Assembly (NCBI GenBank): GCA_011391185.1
Contig: JAABRB010000141.1
Span: 1-8,218, forward strand
DNA: 8,218 bases
Source of the DNA: Betaproteobacteria bacterium
GTDB taxonomy: Bacteria > Pseudomonadota > Gammaproteobacteria > Burkholderiales > SG8-39
Direction: 5' to 3'
This document shows positions 5,635-8,218 of this stretch, piece after piece. The stretch's first letter is position 1. The number at the start of each line of letters is the position of its first letter. Made by a program: the position numbers and the translations under genes. The notes beneath the pieces were generated by a model that did no database searches, was not told where the DNA came from, and worked only from the letters and a program-made list of their open reading frames with translations.

Positions 5635-6981
5635 TCATTGGCCCGCGAGTCGCGCGAGCAGCTTGGCGTGAATTCCGCCGAACCCGCCGTTGCTCATCAC
5701 GAGCACGTGGTCGCCCGCGCGCGCCTCGGCGGCGATGGCCTCGACGAGCGCATCGAGGTCGTCGTGGCAGCTCGCCCGGGCGCCGAGCGGGGCGAGCACC
5801 GGCGCGGCGTCCCAGCCGAGGTTCGCCGCGTAACAGAAGACGCGGTCGGCGGCGGCGAGACTCGGTGCGAGCGCCGCGTTCATCACGCCGAGCTTCATGG
5901 TGTTGGAGCGCGGCTCGAGCACGGCAAGGATGCGCGCGCCGTCCACGGCACTGCGCAGCCCGGCAATCGTGGCCGCGATCGCCGTCGGATGGTGCGCGAA
6001 GTCGTCGTACACGGTCACGCCGCCGACGGTGCCCCGCACCTCCATGCGCCGCTTGACGTTCTGGAAAGTGCCGAGTGCTGCAGCGGCCTGCTCGGGCGGG
6101 ACGCCGGCATGGCGGGCGGCGGCAATCGCCGCGAGCGCATTGGCGCGGTTGTGCTCGCCGAGCAGTGCCCAGTGGACCCTGCCGGCCGGCTTTCCCTCGT
6201 GCAAGACCTCGAAGCGTGCCGTGTCGCGCCCCTTTGCTTGCCACATCGCCCGGGCGCCGAACCGCTCGACGGGCGTCCAGCAGCCTTGGGCGAGGACCCG
6301 GTCAACCACCGCGTCGTTGCCATTGGCGACGATCAGACCGGTCCCTGGCACAATCCGCACGAAATGGTGAAATTGCCGCTCGATCGCTGCAAGATCGGCG
6401 AAGATATCGGCATGATCGAACTCGATATTGTTCAGGATGGCCGTGCGGGGGCCGTAGTGGACGAACTTCGAGCGCTTGTCGAAAAAGGCGGTGTCGTATT
6501 CGTCCGCTTCGATCACGAAGTGCGCGCCGGTCCCTGGGCGCGCGGAGATGCCGAAGTTCGCCGGGACGCCGCCGATTAGAAATCCCGGCGCGCATCCCGC
6601 ATGCTCGAGGATCCAGGCAAGCATCGCCGAGGTGGTGGTCTTGCCGTGCGTTCCGGCGACGGCGAGCACCCACCGCCCGCGCAGCACGTGCTCGGCAAGC
6701 CACTGCGGCCCGGAGACGTAGCGTTCGCCGCGATCGAGAATCGCCTCCATCAACGGGTTCGCGCGCGTGACGACGTTGCCGATCACCCAGAGGTCGGGGG
6801 CGAGCGCGACCTGGTCGGCGCCATAGCCTTCGACGAGGCCGATGCCTTCGGCCCGCAGCTGATCGCTCATCGGCGGGTACACGTTTGCGTCGCAACCGGT
6901 CACGCGATGGCCGGCCGCGCGCGCGAGCACCGCGAGTCCGCCCATGAACGTGCCGCAGATCCCCAGGATATGCAGGTGCAT
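5635..6981 (-). CDS. mpl: UDP-N-acetylmuramate:L-Ala-gamma-D-Glu-meso-DAP ligase (murein tripeptide ligase)
   Basis: Mpl reattaches the recycled tripeptide L-Ala-D-Glu-meso-DAP to UDP-MurNAc with ATP, feeding old cell-wall peptide back into peptidoglycan synthesis in the cytoplasm. The 448 residues match the family. The N-terminal domain has HILGICGTFMGGLAVLA (4-20), with the GxCGTFMG form typical of Mpl rather than MurC. The ATP loop is GTHGKTTT (110-117), followed by EADEYD (158-163) and NNIEFDHADIF (184-194). GEHNRANALAA starts at 275 and DDFAHHPTAI at 326. The Mpl signature EPRSNTMKLG starts at 356 and SNGGFGGIH at 430. The ATG at 6979-6981 starts exactly at the family N-terminus. The frame stays open further upstream, but that would run through the divergent gene. 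There is no Shine-Dalgarno. TACAAT ends eight bases before the ATG, which suggests a leaderless or very short-leader mRNA. Confidence 0.96.
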   Translation of the reverse strand: MHLHILGICGTFMGGLAVLARAAGHRVTGCDANVYPPMSDQLRAEGIGLVEGYGADQVALAPDLWVIGNVVTRANPLMEAILDRGERYVSGPQWLAEHVLRGRWVLAVAGTHGKTTTSAMLAWILEHAGCAPGFLIGGVPANFGISARPGTGAHFVIEADEYDTAFFDKRSKFVHYGPRTAILNNIEFDHADIFADLAAIERQFHHFVRIVPGTGLIVANGNDAVVDRVLAQGCWTPVERFGARAMWQAKGRDTARFEVLHEGKPAGRVHWALLGEHNRANALAAIAAARHAGVPPEQAAAALGTFQNVKRRMEVRGTVGGVTVYDDFAHHPTAIAATIAGLRSAVDGARILAVLEPRSNTMKLGVMNAALAPSLAAADRVFCYAANLGWDAAPVLAPLGARASCHDDLDALVEAIAAEARAGDHVLVMSNGGFGGIHAKLLARLAGQ

Positions 6982-6988
6982 GGCGCGA

Positions 6989-6994
6989 ATTGTA
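6989..6994 (-). promoter_or_regulatory. Candidate -10 box for mpl
   Basis: On the minus strand TACAAT (five of six consensus bases) lies at 6994 down to 6989. Only seven bases separate it from the mpl ATG, so transcription would start at or within a base or two of the start codon. No clear -35 is visible at 16-18 bp (ACGGGG at 17 bp). The lack of a Shine-Dalgarno before mpl fits a leaderless mRNA. A promoter further upstream is not excluded. Confidence 0.4.
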
Positions 6995-7021
6995 GCCGCC
7001 GGGTGCGCTCGCCCCGTGGGG

Positions 7022-7027
7022 TAAGAT
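7022..7027 (+). promoter_or_regulatory. Candidate -10 box for the divergent nucleotidyltransferase-like gene
   Basis: TAAGAT on the plus strand matches four of six -10 positions. Initiation about seven bases on would give a leader of about 23 bases before the ATG at 7057. The -35 region at 17 bp spacing (CCGGGT) is poor. It lies back-to-back with the mpl box inside a 75-bp divergent region, so both promoters would share regulation space. Weak evidence. Confidence 0.3.
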
Positions 7028-7056
7028 CCGGGCTGCACTCGCGCCGCGCCCGCCGC

Positions 7057-7668
7057 ATGCCCAGGGAGAACAGACTCAAACACTCGCACATGCGAGCCCG
7101 GATCGCCGCGGCGGCGGCGCGCATCATGGCCGAGGACGGTGTCGAAGACCTGGCCGCGGCGAAGCGCAAGGCGGCGCGCCAGCTCGGCGCAGGGGATACG
7201 CAGTCGCTGCCCACCAACGACGAGGTCGAGTCCGAGCTGCTCGCGTACCTCTCGCTCTATCAAGGTGACGAGCAGCGCGAGCGTCTGCAGGCGTTGCGCC
7301 GGGCCGCGCTCGCGGCGATGCGCGGGCTGGAGGCGTTCCGTCCGTATCTCTCCGGGCCGGTGCTGAAGGGCACTGCGAGCCGGTACTCCGACGTGGACCT
7401 GCAGCTATTCACCGACGACCGCAAGGGGCTCGAACTCTTCTTCCTCAACCGCGGCATGCCCTACGAGCTGAGCGAGCACCGGCACTATTGCGGCGACGAG
7501 CCGCGCGACGTGCAGGTGCTGCGGGTCGAGTGGGATGGCATTCCGTTCACCCTGGCCGTCTACGTCGCCCGGGATGAGCGCAGCACGCTCAAGGCCACTC
7601 CGGAGGGCCGCCAGATCGATCGGGCGGGGCTCAGCGCCGTGGCCGCGCTGGTCGAGAGCAATGCGTAA
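7057..7668 (+). CDS. Conserved protein with nucleotidyltransferase-like motif, function unknown
   Basis: This 203-residue protein resembles, from memory, a betaproteobacterial and gammaproteobacterial family of unknown role. The N-terminal half is helical: RIAAAAARIMAEDG (15-28) and AAAKRKAARQLG (33-44) look like the recurrent start of that family. The centre has LKGTASRYSDVDLQLFTDD (103-121). Its GT...DVD arrangement (Gly105-Thr106, Asp112, Asp114) matches the first catalytic motif of minimal nucleotidyltransferases. A third acidic residue is less clear (Asp151 or Glu158 are candidates), so activity is unproven. Start is uncertain: ATG at 7057 or at 7090. An AGGGAGAA at 7063-7070 is closer to the second, yet about 19 bases away. 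It diverges from mpl, and its last 8 bp (ATGCGTAA) overlap the TlpA gene, indicating coupled expression. Possible confusion with MurC or Mpl names in databases would come only from genomic position. Confidence 0.8.
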   Translation: MPRENRLKHSHMRARIAAAAARIMAEDGVEDLAAAKRKAARQLGAGDTQSLPTNDEVESELLAYLSLYQGDEQRERLQALRRAALAAMRGLEAFRPYLSGPVLKGTASRYSDVDLQLFTDDRKGLELFFLNRGMPYELSEHRHYCGDEPRDVQVLRVEWDGIPFTLAVYVARDERSTLKATPEGRQIDRAGLSAVAALVESNA

Positions 7669-8218
7669 GTCCGCCAGGATCATGCTTACCGCGGCGGTTG
7701 CGGCCTCCGCGCTCGGCGCGGGGAGCTATGTCCAGCTGACGCGATATTCGGTCGACGCGCCGGCCGCACGGGCGCCCGCCGCGCTGGCCCGGATGGAGTT
7801 GCCGGATCTCGCGGGCAAGCCGGTCACGATCGCGGCATGGCCGGACAAGGTCCTGGTGATCAATTTCTGGGCGACTTGGTGCACCCCCTGCCGCCGGGAG
7901 ATCCCCGGCCTGATCAGCATCCAAGGCAAATATGCTGCGAACGGCGTTCAAGTTGTCGGGATCGCCGTCGATCAGGTCGATAAAGTTCGAGAATACGCCA
8001 CGGAAATCGGGATCAACTACCCCATTCTCATCGCCGGCATGGAAGGTGCCACACTCGCCCGTGAGCTCGGCAACAAAACCGGGGCGCTCCCGTTTACCAT
8101 CGTGCTGGACCGCGGTGGAAAGCTCGTCAAGAGCCATCTTGGCTTGATCACCGAGGAAGCACTCGAGACTCTGCTGGGTCCGCTGCTCGAAGGTGCCGCA
8201 AAGGACGCCGCGAAAATC
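7661..8218 (+). CDS. TlpA/ResA-like membrane-anchored thiol-disulfide oxidoreductase, 3' end cut off
   Basis: The frame is open from ATG 7661-7663 to the window edge, giving 186 codons with no stop. An N-terminal hydrophobic segment (about 7-25, MLTAAVAASALGAG) after RKSAR should anchor or export it to the periplasm. It has no lipobox Cys. The thioredoxin domain runs from about 43 onward. It shows VINFWATWCTPCRREIP with active-site Cys74 and Cys77, VQVVGIAVDQ near 97-106, and the cis-Pro loop in GALPFTIVLD with Pro144. This matches TlpA/ResA/DsbE-type reductants, which reduce periplasmic disulfides, for instance in cytochrome c maturation. The substrate here is unknown. The start overlaps the upstream gene by 8 bp, with GAGAG before it. 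An internal ATG at 7682 would lose the charged N-terminus. Domain completeness and the Ala/Lys-rich tail suggest only a few residues are missing. Confidence 0.92.
   Translation, partial: MRKSARIMLTAAVAASALGAGSYVQLTRYSVDAPAARAPAALARMELPDLAGKPVTIAAWPDKVLVINFWATWCTPCRREIPGLISIQGKYAANGVQVVGIAVDQVDKVREYATEIGINYPILIAGMEGATLARELGNKTGALPFTIVLDRGGKLVKSHLGLITEEALETLLGPLLEGAAKDAAKI

Noticed and set aside
5635..6981. MurC (UDP-MurNAc:L-Ala ligase) in place of Mpl
   Set aside because: GxCGTFMG, EFDHADIF and EPRSNTMKLG are the Mpl forms of these motifs, and no mur cluster surrounds the gene.
6982..7263. N-terminal extension of mpl by 94 codons
   Set aside because: It would overlap the divergent gene starting at 7057, and Mpl proteins start at the MHLHILGICGT sequence.
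1..8218. CRISPR array, insertion sequence or phage module
   Set aside because: No regularly spaced direct repeats, transposase motifs, terminal inverted repeats or phage structural genes are present.

Overview
The window is GC-rich chromosomal DNA with tightly packed housekeeping genes. Protein families, gene order and the GC-rich codon pattern all suggest a betaproteobacterium, though the genus cannot be read from the sequence. There are no tRNA or rRNA genes, insertion sequences, phage genes or CRISPR arrays. Six genes run on the minus strand and two on the plus strand, diverging from a 75-bp region at 6982-7056.

In transcription order, the minus strand carries mpl (murein tripeptide ligase, cell-wall recycling), yqiA (small alpha/beta-hydrolase esterase), a gap of about 140 bp with a perfect TATAAT box, an RNB-domain exoribonuclease, a TonB-type energy transducer, aroE (shikimate dehydrogenase) and mtgA (monofunctional peptidoglycan glycosyltransferase). 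mtgA overlaps aroE by 4 bp, so those two are probably translationally coupled. The mpl stop also overlaps a possible upstream start for yqiA. tonB and mtgA both appear to start with TTG.

The plus strand carries a conserved protein of unknown function with a nucleotidyltransferase-like GT...DVD motif. Its stop overlaps by 8 bp the start of a membrane-anchored TlpA/ResA-type thioredoxin, which runs off the right edge.

The cell-envelope theme is clear: mpl recycles murein peptide, mtgA polymerises glycan, tonB spans the periplasm and the TlpA-like protein handles periplasmic thiols. RNA turnover (RNB protein) and aromatic biosynthesis (aroE) are interleaved.

The left 428 bp hold no gene I can identify. 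The part at 61-200 is about 48% GC, clearly lower than the rest, and is rich in perfect inverted repeats. An open frame without a visible start enters from the left edge and stops at 183. I found no clearly new multi-gene system. The best leads are the nucleotidyltransferase-like gene coupled to a thioredoxin, the RNB enzyme with an unusual N-terminus and a Glu in the metal-binding motif, the palindrome-rich left flank, and an inverted repeat centred on the predicted start of the RNB transcript.
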